Positions 11,707-23,860 of a DNA stretch of 64,000 nt are shown here, one piece after another; position 1 is the first letter of the stretch, and every line of letters begins with the position of its first letter. This DNA is from Polytrichum commune (lineage: Eukaryota > Streptophyta > Polytrichopsida > Polytrichales > Polytrichaceae). The notes under the pieces were generated by a model. It had not been told where the DNA came from. It searched no databases and worked only from the letters and a program-made list of their open reading frames with translations. The translations under genes were made by a program, and so were the position numbers. The DNA lies in NCBI GenBank assembly GCA_950295325.1, contig OX485803.1:18414001-18478000 (forward strand), written 5' to 3'.

Positions 11707-13970
11707 ATGGCGATGGCGGGAAAGCGCAACGCAGGAGCAGGTCGAATGCTGGCTGTGGCCGCAGGGGCTGCAGCGGCCATGGCCGCCATCTTCGCCAAGT
11801 TTGCGTCCCCAGAGGTTTGCATTCATGGTTGCGAGCTCTTTGATCTTCTGAATTGGGAGTTACCCAGTTTTGTTCCATACGGGGATAGGTACCTGGGCCC
11901 AGATGACGGGGGTTTTAGTGATTTTGCACTAATCTGAGAGATCATTCTGATTCTAAGAGTTCCGATCGGACATTTGAATTTGGATTTCTCTTGCACCTAG
12001 GTCACACATTTGTAGAGGGAGAGGTTGTTTGGGGCATGTTCAGATTTCAGAATTCAGCTACTGTATGTTGTCGTCATTTGTTTATGTATTGAAGCATGGC
12101 TTTCATAGTCATAAGATACGACATTGCCTAAAGTAAGTGCATTGTTAAGTTGGACGTTCGTATGAGCTCTCTAACTTAGCTCGGATGCTGCAAAGGTGGG
12201 ATTTACCCTCAAAGGAATCTTCAACAGGAATCAAGTACCCTAATTACATCTGCTCATTTATGCTCTCGACATGTTCTCGATACTACATAAAAATGATGCT
12301 CTGGCTAACCAAGAGACATTCAAACAAATTTTTCCTAACCACATCTGTGCTGAAATTAGTACAATTTTTTTCCTAACAGTGCGGTTTGCATATAATTATT
12401 CGGCACTCAGAGCGTGCCCACGACACCGCGCAAATTTTCTTTGCTACTATCGGCTTTTCAGGCGATAAAAGTTATGATGGCATGCCTGTCCCTCCATTTA
12501 TACAAAAGATTGCTTGCTGTCCACTGCCTCTCTTTGGACGTCTTGACCGAGTAAATGTTCTCATATTCGCCCGGCCAATGCCTCCAAAAGAGGAACCCAC
12601 TAAGTCATAATCGGTGGGCAATAATGAATTTTGCTTACATACGGCAAGACAAACATGCCATCATACTGTATAAAGCCTCAAAAGCCGATGGTAGCGAGGA
12701 AAATTATGATTATTTATGGTGAGACAAACATGTTCTCATGCCTTGTAAAGCCTCAAAAGCTGATTGTAGCCCGGTGTAGTGGACTCACGTAGGGAAATTG
12801 AAATCTTCACAATGCAAGAGTGTGTGCACATAGTGTCTTCTTGTACAAGAGGTGTGGTTTAAACTTAAGGCCTTAACCTGGATCCCATGGAAACTCCAAA
12901 GTTAAGCCGCACCCTACCACCTATGGTCCATGCAATCATTAGGGGGTATCCAGGTGAACCGTATATTCTGCTTGGAACCTAGGGGCTTGCATTTGGGGGA
13001 GATAGGTACCGGCCAGTTTGTGTTTAAGGTGATCACCTTCGAAAGGAGGCAGTAGTCTTCAGCAGCCTTCTAATTCTCGAAATGCTTGTTGGGCAATTAC
13101 ATATAGACTTAGACCAACTCGAAACTGAAGCAACACCATAATTCATGATTGAAGTCATCTTAATTTCTTTCTGCTTGTACAAGTTCCCTGACTGGTTAAG
13201 GGGTCTTAAGCTTTTATGCTTGTTTGGAGGTCGCAGATGAGATGGGAAGTTCGGATGGGCTGCTACGGAGGAGTGTTGGCCTGCAATGTAGCGATGTGGA
13301 CTCTTTATGTGCAGAGCCTTACCTTGCTCTCCTCTTTACAAGCCACTTGTTTCAACTTCGCAGCCAACTTTCTTCTGTCTGGGCTAGCCGGCTTCCTCCT
13401 TTTTGGTGAAGCCGCTCACTTTCAGGTATCCTCTTGTTTGAAAGGGTTTTTATCTTGTGCGCATGTGGCCCCTATTGTGGCATCCAATCCCACAGGCGAT
13501 TCTGACTGCTGGATTAGCACATGAATTGTCTCATCCAATTAGCAACTGCAAATCATAAAGAATATTATAACAAGTTTCAGAATCAAAGCAGAGATGCAGA
13601 AGTTATAGGAGGTTAAAGTACATATTCTCTATCTCTTTAACTGACATAGGCCCTCCCAATTTTGTAAATTATTGAACCTAGAATGGTGTCTATATTCTGA
13701 GCACATAGTCTAATTTTGTCATAACATGTCTTTTTGGTGTCTGTTCATAAGAACAAGCCTTCTCATGCACCACTTAAATGTAGTTCACTGGAATTTTGGA
13801 GACATTGGATCTTCCTCCATTCTAGGGCATTGCAGAAATTTTGACATCTTGTAACTGGTGGAATGTGGCAGTGGCTGTTTGGAGCATCACTCATAGTGAT
13901 GGGCATTACAGTTCTTAGTAATGCCGATGCCAGTGTGGAAGCCACCAAGTCTCAGATAAAGGAAGAGTAA
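11707..13970 (+). CDS. TMEM42/EamA-like small membrane protein, 3 exons
   Basis: Exons read by hand: 11707-11814, 13237-13425 and 13872-13970, all phase 0, giving 131 residues and a TAA stop. Exon 1 encodes a short basic start (MAMAGKRNAGAGR) and a first hydrophobic helix. Exon 2 has NVAMWTLYVQSLTLLSSLQA, then FAANFLLSGLAGFLLFGE. Exon 3 has WLFGASLIVMGITVLS and a polar tail ending KEE. Four hydrophobic helices with the GLAGFLLFGE loop and a final WxxGxxLIVxG helix are the pattern of TMEM42-like half-size EamA/DMT proteins, which plants also carry. The transported substrate, if any, is unknown. Acceptors are GTCGCAG and GTGGCAG; donors are GAG|gtttgc and CAG|gtatcc. Intron 1 contains repeat-like DNA. 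The main uncertainty is a possible small extra exon in the 1.4-kb first intron. Confidence 0.8.
12641..12773. repeat. Two-copy direct repeat in intron 1 of the TMEM42-like gene
   Basis: Two adjoining blocks of about 60-70 bp share AAGCCTCAAAAGC, with GACAAACATG at the start and GTAGC near the end. About 75-80 percent identical by eye. No coding potential. Confidence 0.65.
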
Positions 13971-15290
13971 GGGCAAGTAAGGTGACTAGACATTAGAAGA
14001 TAGAGAGGGTTAAACATCACCACAACATTATCCACATGTATATATTTATTTGAGTGGTAATCCTGGTGGCTGTGAAATGATCGGGGGGGAGGGGGTATCT
14101 CTTTCACAGAACTCAAAGTAGTTTAGCATGCCGACGATAGTTGAATTGTTGACAACAACAACATTGACCATTTGCAAAGTAACAAAGATCGAGGGAATGC
14201 AGTGCCCTGTCAAACAAACAAACACTGGCCACAGTGCCACCCTAGTAAATCAGTGGAACATAGCCCTGCAATTTTGAAGATACCCATCAATCTGCAGTTG
14301 GTTTGAAGTGGTGAAGACTTCGTGCAGACCCACTAAAGCTTTCTCCAGCCTTTCTTGTTAAGATCTGGAGACTTGGTTAGCGAACTTTGACCCAAGACCT
14401 TTATCACAGACATTGAGCCCTGAATTGCTTGACAAAAGTTGTCCAATGCAAGTTGGATTTAGACTTAGACTAGAACAGCTGTAATTGATGACTTATACAC
14501 TAATTAAATGATGATTTTATTTGTCTTCCTTGTATCTAGCTGTATATGGTTCAGAGAAAATTGACACATTACTTCTGCATTTGATGGTGATGAAACACTT
14601 GAAGGCTGTGCAATGAAATCTTTCTAAGTACTGTGACCAAAGTCCTCATCTCCTTTACTTAGTAATGTAGTCAAAATCCCATGAAAGAGCTATGCTCAAA
14701 GAGGAAGAGCCAGAGACTAACCAAGATGCAACTTTGTGGGAGTTTTGAGGACTCTTGTGTTCACTTGTGTGGTACACGCCTGAAAGGTTTAGAAGCAATT
14801 CTTTGTGAAGATGGAAAAAACCTATTGTCATTCACCACGTCATGTGTAGGAAATTACCCTGAAGTCAGTAAGATTTTAAGAATGGATGCATATATCGGAA
14901 TTCACATATACACATCCTTGTGCTGCATTGCATTCCATAAATTGTACATACCCAAAATAAGGTTCTATTTTCAACATTCAACTTCAACACAAATCATTAG
15001 GATTGAATAGGTTCTAGGAAATGAAATGATGTTCGTGCATGGATGGCACTTACCAAGCTGTTTAGATTACAAGTGGAAGTACATTTACAGCTGAAGAGGA
15101 ACACTCAATCTCATTCTAAAAAGAATTTTGCAGCTAATTACCAACTCCTATGAGTAAGTTCTAAGTGATTCGTAAAATCTATTGTTTTCGATGGTACATT
15201 TGAAAGCAAAACATTTTTGGATTGCTCTCTAGTCTCAAGGTGATGATGTACACATAATCTGCCACACAGCCATCACAGCCAAGTGCGCAA
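13971..15290. other. Downstream region of the TMEM42-like gene, no further gene
   Basis: Includes the expected 3' untranslated region of the TMEM42-like gene. Open frames are short and unrecognised on both strands. Confidence 0.4.
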
Positions 15291-15292
15291 AC

Positions 15293-16240
15293 TCAAGTAC
15301 TGAAGTTGCTGCAGACGAAGGGAGACGAGCCGATAAAATTCTTGACAAACGCCTCTGCTATGCTTTTACCGTTTCCATCTGAAAATAAGAAAGGAAAGCC
15401 TCCTTTAAAATGAAGAAGCGGTGTCCAACTGCCGAGTGCTTGAAGATCACTCTTCTGAGAAGGTGAAGACTTCCATGAGAGGCCAATGCCAAAACCCATC
15501 ATAACTGCCAAACCATTCCCTGCATTTCCCACATCCATATTTCTCCCACAATTCAAAACATCATCTTTTCAAGTGAAGGTCTCCCAGTTTGTAATCAAGG
15601 AAAGCACTTGCTGTCCACTGCCCAGCCTCTGTATTGGTATTGAATCAAAGTCACAAAAATACACATGTCCATGCAAGGCTTTTCTGTACAGTAAAGTGGT
15701 CCCCCTTTTCAGTTGTGATTTTTTCATATATATCTCTAACTGATTGCAGTCACTGGCGCTTACCCATCAGTTAGATGTTCTTAGGGGACCATTGTTAAGG
15801 AAGGTCCAACTTGGCTCCTACACCTTCAATGTTAGCCGCCAACATTCACAAAGAACTGGCAATCTAACACTGGATAATACAAATGAGATGTGAAGACACA
15901 TCTCAGATAGATCACACTTCACAACTGTGAAACAAAGTGGGTAAACTCTCTCTACCTGCCAAGTTCCAGCTCCTCAAATTGTCATTTAACTCTACAAGGG
16001 GAACTTTGAATTCCAGTCAGGGGGTGTTTTCCCAACCAACCAACCGCCGCCGTGCTCAAAATAAAACTGAGAAAGCGAGATGCAGAAAACCTTCGGAACT
16101 TGACGAATCTAAGGCGTGCAAATAGGGACTCACGAGGTCGAAGTTGCTCTGTCAATGGACTTTGTTCCGTCAGCCAATTGCATAGTGCCCTGTAACGAGG
16201 GTGTTGCACCCACTTCAGGAGGTGGTAATGTGGATGCCAT
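15293..16240 (-). CDS. Possible small unrecognised gene, two candidate exons
   Basis: On the minus strand an ATG at 16240 starts an open reading of 35 codons beginning MASTLPPPEVGATPS and ending at a strong donor (ACCTC|gtgagt, exon end 16134, phase 2). About 580 bp further along, an acceptor-like ATGCAG precedes open sequence between 15293 and 15526. One frame there reads GIGLSWKSSPSQKSDLQALG and ends in TGA; the frame that would follow exon 1 in phase reads EWFGSYDGFWHWPLMEVF and stops sooner. I do not recognise either reading. It lies about 0.9 kb downstream of the PPPDE gene on the same strand. It could be a lineage-specific gene or a chance pairing. Confidence 0.22.
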
Positions 16241-17148
16241 TTTCATATTCTCCCGAACAGCAGTCAGCAGCACATCGGGTCCTATTCTCTGCATTTACAC
16301 TACCAACCTGTTACCACTAGAAAGCCTCAAACAAGAAATTAAAATGCCACCTGTGATCAAAATGTTGCACTACAAGTCATCTATATGACTCCAAATGTTT
16401 CCTCATGCCTTATGAAGAAGTAGCACTTCAGGTGAAAATAGAATCAACCTAATCCTAAGTTAGAGTGGACAAAGGACACGATCCTAAGAAAATCATGGAG
16501 AGAATCAAGTATCTAGAAGATCTGCACCTAGCAAGTGAAGGAGGCCTCCCACGTCGAGAATTCCATAAGACGACCCTCTTGATTGAAAGCACCCACAAGA
16601 GAATTGAAAAACAGAAAGCAAGGCCATGACAAAAACATATATAATAGGGGACAGGGTTGGATAAGAGCAATTGTAGTGAGAATAAAAGAAGCACCTCTAC
16701 AAAGAAATTTGCAAATTTTATTCAATCCACAACTTTGCACAATTTGTGCCCAAAAATTACACCTTACCACCTAAATAAAAGTGCAGTGACTAACTTATGC
16801 TGAAGATATTGTCAAAACCTTGTCACCACATCTCCAAAACAAAAATACATGAAGCCCTCTACAGAACAATAACCGTTGTGCTGTTATTGACCTAAGACCT
16901 ACGCTGCATGGGAAAAAATGGAGAGAGGAAGATAGTCAGCGGGGGGGACAGTAGCACTGGCTAAAAGTTCTGTGGCAAAATTAAGACACATGTCAATGAA
17001 TCAAATGATTGAATGGCTAAATGGGAAGCACCTTCACTTCTCTTCAGACGAACAGCACTACTACTGCCACAAGAGCTTGAAGCTGAAAAGCCTTGAGACT
17101 AAAGAGATTGCAAAAAAATAGAGTGAGAGAATAATAATTAGTAGAAGT
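16241..17148. other. Probable 3' flank of the PPPDE gene
   Basis: No recognised coding sequence. The part near 17148 should hold the 3' untranslated region of the minus-strand PPPDE gene. Short open frames near 16500-16770 on both strands overlap each other and look like chance. Confidence 0.4.
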
Positions 17149-17811
17149 TTACAGGTCGTCATCATCTAGCTTAGGTTTAAAGTAAACCTCTTTAAAGCTG
17201 TCCCTCATCAAAGATTGTGTGTTGCCACTTGGTGTCGTAATTAAAGAACGCTCCTGATCACTCTCGCTCTCCACCATCTCCTTTCCTTCCCCAAAGTCTC
17301 GAACATTGTCCACACTCGGATGTTGCACTTCCGGACTGTTATCAGGTACTTGTAGACCCTCCGGCAACAAACAATTACACATATACCCTACCCTCGCAAG
17401 GCGGTTGACCCACCCAGGTATTCCTTTTCCTGTTAACCTTCGACAGACATCTTCTGAAAAATGGTTGCAGTTCTTCACTATGAGATGGTATGTGTCCCCA
17501 TTGTACTCATCTGCGCATTGCTCAATAAAGCTTCGAAATTCTGCTGCGTTGAGGTTTGTAGTTCCAAGATGTACTGAAGACCGATACGTAAAACCTGGGC
17601 AAGACTTGGGCTCGACTTCAAAAACTCCACTGGTAGCATAATCATGCGCCCCAAACGCATACTCAGCTCCATGTGCTTCAATACCCGAGTGGAAAATCCC
17701 TAAACCCACCCAGTAGACATATCCATTCATGGGAGTCAAGTCATACACATTTAGGTATACAGGCGCTCGACAATTAGGGTCTGATCCCTTGGGACATGTA
17801 GGGCCTGTCAT
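17149..17811 (-). CDS. PPPDE (DeSI-type) isopeptidase-like protein
   Basis: A 220-residue protein in one uninterrupted frame. The PPPDE fold spans about residues 15-150: it opens with APVYLNVYDLTPMNGYVYW, carries the catalytic histidine in FHSGIEAHG (His41), the family phrase GAEYAFGAHD, VFEVEPKSCPGF, and the catalytic cysteine in LIVKNCNHFSEDVC (Cys115). It then continues WVNRLARVGYMCNCLLPEG, as in plant deSI-like proteins. These are thiol peptidases that remove ubiquitin or SUMO in the animal members; the plant substrates are unknown. The acidic tail ends DDDDL and is poorly conserved. The ATG at 17811 is chosen because the conserved domain starts soon after it. Just upstream, an acceptor-like TTCAGCCAG suggests a 5' leader intron reaching toward the GC-rich region near 19.5 kb. 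Plant relatives usually have introns in the coding part; none is visible here. Confidence 0.93.
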   Translation of the reverse strand: MTGPTCPKGSDPNCRAPVYLNVYDLTPMNGYVYWVGLGIFHSGIEAHGAEYAFGAHDYATSGVFEVEPKSCPGFTYRSSVHLGTTNLNAAEFRSFIEQCADEYNGDTYHLIVKNCNHFSEDVCRRLTGKGIPGWVNRLARVGYMCNCLLPEGLQVPDNSPEVQHPSVDNVRDFGEGKEMVESESDQERSLITTPSGNTQSLMRDSFKEVYFKPKLDDDDL

Positions 17812-18267
17812 ATCTCACAGCCTCTTCTTCAGTTGATAAGGGGAGCAATCATCAACACCATCCTGGCTGAATTTGTATTTCCAACTCCAGCAATGACCTA
17901 AATAGATCATTCATTCAATCTCCTGCTGCAGATTGACTCATTTCAGTCACAATTCCTGAGTGAAACACAGAAAGTGCTTGTCAGCACAGTCTATATGCAA
18001 CGTAAAAACCCAGTTGGCAGTATGGTTGTCATATAATTATCAAAGACTCAAAAATCATGTGCTAGTGTAAAAAGTGTGTCCCCACGTGAAGAGCAGATCC
18101 GGTTCAATTCAATCTGTGACAGTTCATAAACCCTTTCACTGCACCATCTTTGTTCAATCTCCCAGCGCACTAGAGAGCCCTCCAAAAACAAACAAGGAGT
18201 ACAAGAAATTACCAATTGATGACACAAAGATAGGAAGAATGCTGCCCAGTATAACCACTTCCCTCAT

Positions 18268-18485
18268 GCTACCACTCCCTAGTTCGCATAAATGGACTGA
18301 TGTGAGGTTCGAGACCTTGATTTGGACTATGGACAGAACTTTGTGGACAACCAAATGCCATCGATTTTACCCTGATGCTACCACTCCCTAGTTCGCATAA
18401 ATGGACTGATGTGAGGTTCGAGACCTTGATTTGGACTATGGACAGAACTCTGTGGACAACCAGATGCCATCGATTTTACCCTGAT
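18268..18485. repeat. 109-bp tandem duplication
   Basis: Two adjacent copies of a 109-bp unit from GCTACCACTCCCTAG to TTTTACCCTGAT, differing at about two positions (TTTGTGG against TCTGTGG; CCAAATG against CCAGATG). It lies upstream of the PPPDE gene. Each copy holds GGTTCGAGACC, which resembles an RNA polymerase III B box, but no tRNA-like fold surrounds it. Confidence 0.93.
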
Positions 18486-19603
18486 GATCTTGACTGAAGA
18501 TAAGGATTCCAAACATGCGTAGCATTTGAAGGTAAGAAAATGACTTCATCCTAATGGAAGAAAAAAAACACAACTTCCTTGCAAGAAGCACCACCACAAG
18601 TACCCACATCTGAAACTCATCCTAAATCTTGAGCATCTTTCTGCACATGATGATTGCCTGACCCACCTCTCAAATGTCCCCCACCCGGAAGAAGCCCTAA
18701 CCTCAACATCGCGAAACTAGATGAAACAAAGAAACAGCCTTCTAGCTATAAAACCCCGACACCTCTCTGGAGAAAGAAGTACGGCCGTTCCTGTGTAAGT
18801 AGCCCTAATGCCCCTCGTAAGCTGCAAACAGAAGAAAAAAAACCCCGGACTGGATACTCTTGGACACAATAAAAAAATTGCACTAACTTCACTTCCCTCC
18901 GAAATTTGAAGCCCCTGTTACACTCCCAAAACCCCACTTAAACTCTTCCAGAAGAAATGAACAGCAAATGGCACTCCATACATGAATGTCACAAGGATTA
19001 CCTCTTGTAACGAGATTCATATAAGGAACTACCACAACCGGGATCTTTTCTCCCTCTCCACCATTTTACATCATGCCCCCCGAGGACAGACAGACAGAAT
19101 GGCAGAACCCAAGTGGTCCTTCCTGATGAACACAAAAGCTTTCGAGAAAAAGGAAACAAAAGGACAGCAACCGAGAAAATGAACACAGGATCGACCCGAG
19201 TGACGGAATCAAGCAAGCTAAAGCTAAAACTAAGCTCCCGAGGGTTTAGATTTAACACACCTTTTAAAAATAAAAATAAGACATCAGCAAGCAGCAGCTA
19301 AGTACGTAGTAGTGTGCACGACTTGGCACTGCTCTCAAGATGCGACGGTCACAAGATCGGACCGCTCTTACTAAACTATCATCTTAAGGTTTTGCTTGAG
19401 TCTACTTCTTACTTCCAACCTTCCGAGTTCGCATCTCTCCGTCCCGCCCTTCGAGATTGTTGCGAGACCGAAACCGGTGGGCAGGGGAAGGACAAGGAGC
19501 TGAAAAAAAGGTGGGTATCTCAGTTTCGGAACAGATTTGCGAAGCTGTGTGCTGCTGTGTAAAACCAAATCTTCGTTGCATCGTCGTTCGATCGATCGAT
19601 CGA

Positions 19604-19640
19604 GCGGGCGGGCGGGCGGGCGGGCGGGCGGGCGGGCGGG
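19604..19640. repeat. GGGC tetranucleotide repeat
   Basis: About nine GGGC units, preceded by GATCGATCGATCGA. Lies in the GC-rich region upstream of the PPPDE gene, so if transcribed it would be in that gene's leader. Guanine runs of three could form a quadruplex. Confidence 0.95.
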
Positions 19641-22600
19641 CAGGGGGGCGGAATGGGCGGGGGCGGCGACAGCAGATGCGGAGTCCAACGTTGGGGAAGC
19701 ATGGGTCTCTCGGGAGGGGATGAACGTCTTCGTGCATCCTTTTTCCATCCGGTTGTGTGTCCACGTGGATGGGAATGGGTAGGTCTTCCTGGGGTGTGAT
19801 GGATGAACTGTGACTCATAGACTTATTTCATCCATATTTCCTTTGGATAAGTCGATGACGGATGGATGATGTCTGATGCGTTGACTTTTTGACCTAATGT
19901 CAAACCGCTTTGGGAACCCTATAAACCAGGGCACCCTTTGTGCAGCACTGAGCAAATGGCACCACATTAAATGATAGATAGGATGGTAGAGGCACCTATT
20001 TCCGTCACTTGAATAAAATTGAAGATATTAATAGGTATGTGGGTGTACATGGAATAAATGGGATGTGAAAGGCATGTAAATGAGTAACTCAAAGTCACGA
20101 TATAAGGTAGACAGACCCATTTCCAAAGTCCATATTCACGGCATAGGTCAACTTATTTCCAATAATTGGGAGACGAAAACTTGAGTACAATCAATACTCT
20201 TTTCAAGGAATCCAAATCCATGCCCTTTTACGTTTCTTTTTCCATCGCGCCGAATGTAATGTCAACATGTGTGATTCTTCACGGTTTTTCCCATCACATT
20301 AGAAAACGACATCTACATGTGTGGAACTTCAAGGCTTCATGGGATCTCCATGTATTAGGATTGGGGGGGGGGGGGGTAATTGGAAATGGATATGTATCTT
20401 GTGATTTTTTGTAGATGAGAAGCATAGGGACGTGTTATAGTCACATGATCAATCGCTCATCCGAGAGCACAAGGGTTATCATACCTCATTATAAACTTGC
20501 ATCCATGAAGGCACAATATCATCCATCATTCCCAACTTTTGTCCATGAATTGGCAGGTCATGACTGATAACCAACTTGAGTAGAGGGATGATTCATTGCT
20601 CTCATGGTCATCAGCCACTCTCCTCTTGCTAATTATATGGTCCATAGGTGCCTCTAAAAGTTATCGCATTCAATATTTTGAAATATGCAAGTGGCATCGA
20701 AAAGTTAAATGAGTTGTTTTAGCTTGTGAGCGATGTATTTGAAACTTACATGTGTTGAGAATGGGTGCATTTCTAGGCGACAGATAAGGTTCATAACACT
20801 TTTGGTTGTCTCTATCATACATGGAGGGTGACTCTGACTATAAATTATGAACCTTTATAGACGAGAAATTTGTAAAAGAAAAACAAATGTATACATACCA
20901 ACAGTAGGCTAGAAAATAGGCTCGTGTACTTATACCAAGCTTATGAATTTGGTGTGGTGATGCCTTCACCACACACACACAAAATATAAATCATGAAATA
21001 ACTAAACCTTTATGGGATGTACAAAAATGGGCAGGGTAAGTCATTTGGGACCATTACGATATGACAACAATGGATGAAAACTTACAAAATAAATGAAACT
21101 ATCATTGTCAATTATTCGCCAACCTTAAAGGAACCTTTTGTACATCTACTTATACTTCAAAATTCACAATAGCCTTTTTGAATGTACACACTAGAGAAAC
21201 ACAAAACCTCTCCCTTGCGTTTATTATATACACAAATGCCTCAAATAATACCCCTTTCTACGCTCACATTAGTTCATCTGTGGTATGAAGAGTCCACCCG
21301 ATGAGCTATCATAATAGCTAGGATTTGCCATTTAAATATACTTGGACAAACCACTTGTCCAAACATAATAAAAGAGGTGCACTTGTGAGGGAAAAAACAT
21401 CAAACAACATCAACAAAAACAACAACCACAACTTCGAATGTTTGTATTCCATATTCATCAACCATCGTATATGTGTAATTTTGAAATTTAGTGTACGTCA
21501 TATTGGACATTGAAATTGTCCAAAAATCATGCATAAATCCAAATAGGCATGGGTCCCATCTCTATTATATAGAACTAACTTCTAGCCTAGTGTGTCATGG
21601 AGTCCAACTTGGCATGTGTTTCGACATTTTCACTAATTGGGACACTGAAGTAAGCAAGAAAACATGATCCACCCAAACATTCCTTGAATTTCCATGCGAT
21701 ACAATGGCATTAGATAAGTGAGTTGAGCTCAATGTCAATATGCTAGCTCCAAGTCGTTTGGAATTTATTTTGATGCAGTTCCTAATTACATCATGCATAA
21801 CATCCACCAAACAACCAAGCATGCTCTCCCGTAAGAGAGAAAAATGACACACTTGTAGAAGCATTAAGAGGCATGCATAACATTATTCAACCATGTGGGT
21901 CAGGTCCACAACCCTAGAATATGTCAATTATATCATGTGCAGTTCCCAAACAAAAGTGAGAATATTTGTTTATTGTTCATGCACTCCGACTGACACTTGG
22001 AACTTTGGGTGGAGTTATACTCTTGGCACTATTCACACGAAACGTTTTTCATCCTGGTACTATTCGCTGAAAGCACTATTCATAGGAACACTATCACTAA
22101 AAATACCATCATCATTCACAATATTCTTACTATTCATATCAACATTATCCATTATACACATTGGGATCAATTCCTTCTTATTTTCTAAGATTCTACCCAT
22201 GAATGTAAGATAGTGGAGGCCCAAATACTAAATATAAAATGGAACACAACCATGCAACTGAATAATGTTATGTGTATGCTTAAGTACGCAAAACATTTAG
22301 TCTAAACATGACTTCATTTGTGAGAGCCTTTGGTTGTTTAAATCCACGATTAAAAGGTAGTATGCTCGAGTTCCTAAAGATTGAAGAATGTTACGTAGTC
22401 TTTCAATTTAGGAAAGTGATGAATATATCTTGAAGGGGGAGAAGAGAGTGATTCGGATGATGGAGCCACTCATTCACCCCATCCCATTGCTCCTACAAGA
22501 TTTATACACTCTCTCTTTTTGACACCTAGGGAACCAATGAGACGTCGGCAACTTTTGAGGACTTCGACTTTTGAGGACTTCAACTTTTGTTGCCGCCTCA

Positions 22601-22692
22601 TTTGTCTACCGTGGTTGTAAGAGTGGAAGTCTTCCGACTAGAGCTCCAAGAAATGTACCATTTGAAAATACAATTTGTCAAACAAATACTAA

Positions 22693-23178
22693 GGGCCACT
22701 TCACACTATGGCCAAAGGTCGAGAGGCTGTCGATTTCTACCAATCAAGATTGCAAGAAACCAAGAATTCATTCTCTCGATCTTTTACACTAGAGGCCAAA
22801 GTCCAAAGGTTGTCACTCATCAAAATGCCTACATGGCAGTACTTTTTGACCAAGGCGACGGACTCTCAAAGGAAGTTTGGGCCGGACATGAATGAAAACC
22901 CAAACTATCAATTTTTATTTTTCTTCATAAAAATATTAAAAAAATTGAAAAGATATTGGGTGTTAGATTGGAGGGGATGTTTTGGGCAAAGAATAAAGTG
23001 GGATGCTCCTTCTTCCTTTGGGCTTGGCCTTTGGAGGCTTCACACTATGCGCGGCCGAAGGCTCCAATTCCTATATTTTATTGGCTATTTTTCAGCCCGT
23101 TTCTTTGGACTCTCAACAAATTTTGGCCATTCAATCCCACGGCCTCTCGACTTGGACGGCCATAGTGTGAAGCGACCC
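22693..23178. mobile_element. Harbinger/Tourist-like MITE (TAA target site)
   Basis: Left end GGGCCACTTCACACTATGGC and inverted right end GGGTCGCTTCACACTATGGC, then GTCGAGAGGC on both arms. Flanked by TAA on each side. About 486 bp. No transposase. A further TTCACACTATG motif sits inside near 23038, hinting at an internal rearrangement or nested copy. Its termini match the elements at 25709 and 41563. Confidence 0.85.
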
Positions 23179-23408
23179 TAAATATCATGCTAAAAACAAG
23201 GTAACTCACTCGGAGGAGAGAAAATCGAGATGACTTTCTTTGAGCATGCTTGAAAATGTGATGTACTTGAGCAGTTCCATAACGTTCCTCCACTTTTGTC
23301 GTTGTTCCCTATATTAGGCTAGTAGGTACAAAAACATTGGTGATCGTGTAGTGCATGTGTTGCATGGATCTTTGCAATATTATATAGCACGTATAGGTGG
23401 TGGAAAAA

Positions 23409-23764
23409 CTACACTAAATATAATATTAATGTCACCAATTCTAATCGTCTTGCTCACAACTAAATATAAACTGCGGTTGGGTAACACTAACACCAAATGT
23501 TAACCCAACATTATTTGTTATTCCTTGTAATTTTTTTAGGATTCTAGATTCATACTGTTGCAATTACTGTCACTTACCAAGTGATTTTTCATCCAAAATT
23601 CAATCACCTGTGACGATATTTCATCACAAGTTGTTGACAAAAGAAGGGTAGGGTTTTGGCCAATGGATGAACTCATCCATCATCCATGACAATATTTGTT
23701 CACTTATTCATTAGAAGTGTCATCCGAAAAGTTACCATAGTGACACTAAATATCATATTTAGTG
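23409..23764. mobile_element. MITE, CACTAAAT family
   Basis: Left end CTACACTAAATATAATATTA, right end ATCATATTTAGTG. The interior follows the 2535 copy (GTTGCAATTACTGTCACTTA, then AAGTGTCATCCGAAAAGTTA), with an extra segment containing TTTTGGCCAATGGATGAACT that the 27231 copy also has. Non-coding. Confidence 0.8.
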
Positions 23765-23837
23765 TGCCAAGATAGGTATTAGCAAGGAGAGTACCAAAAT
23801 GTTCACAAGCAACTATCCAATCAATCACCCAATCTAG

Positions 23838-23860
23838 TCTCTCTCTCTCTCTCTCTCTCT
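23838..23860. repeat. CT dinucleotide repeat
   Basis: About eleven uninterrupted CT units. Confidence 0.95.

Larger units (their letters stand above)
17812..22692. other. PPPDE upstream region and gene-poor DNA
   Basis: 19.4-19.8 kb is GC-rich and is the best candidate for the promoter and leader of the minus-strand PPPDE gene. If the leader intron ends at about 17872, the leader contains a 10-codon upstream open frame (MVLMIAPLIN) shortly before the main ATG. 20-22.7 kb is AT-rich, with no gene recognised and short reiterations of ACTATTCA near 22030-22140. Confidence 0.35.

Noticed and set aside
18295-18425. B-box-like GGTTCGAGACC in both tandem copies, suggesting a tRNA or SINE
   Set aside because: No A box at the right distance, no cloverleaf and no terminal T run were found; the motif is probably chance.
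19371-19818. Overlapping long frames in the GC-rich region with ARPP or GRAG repeats
   Set aside because: They are translations of the GGGC repeat and exist in several frames on both strands at once.
22708-23181. 157-codon plus-strand frame
   Set aside because: It lies entirely within a TAA-flanked MITE and has no transposase motif.
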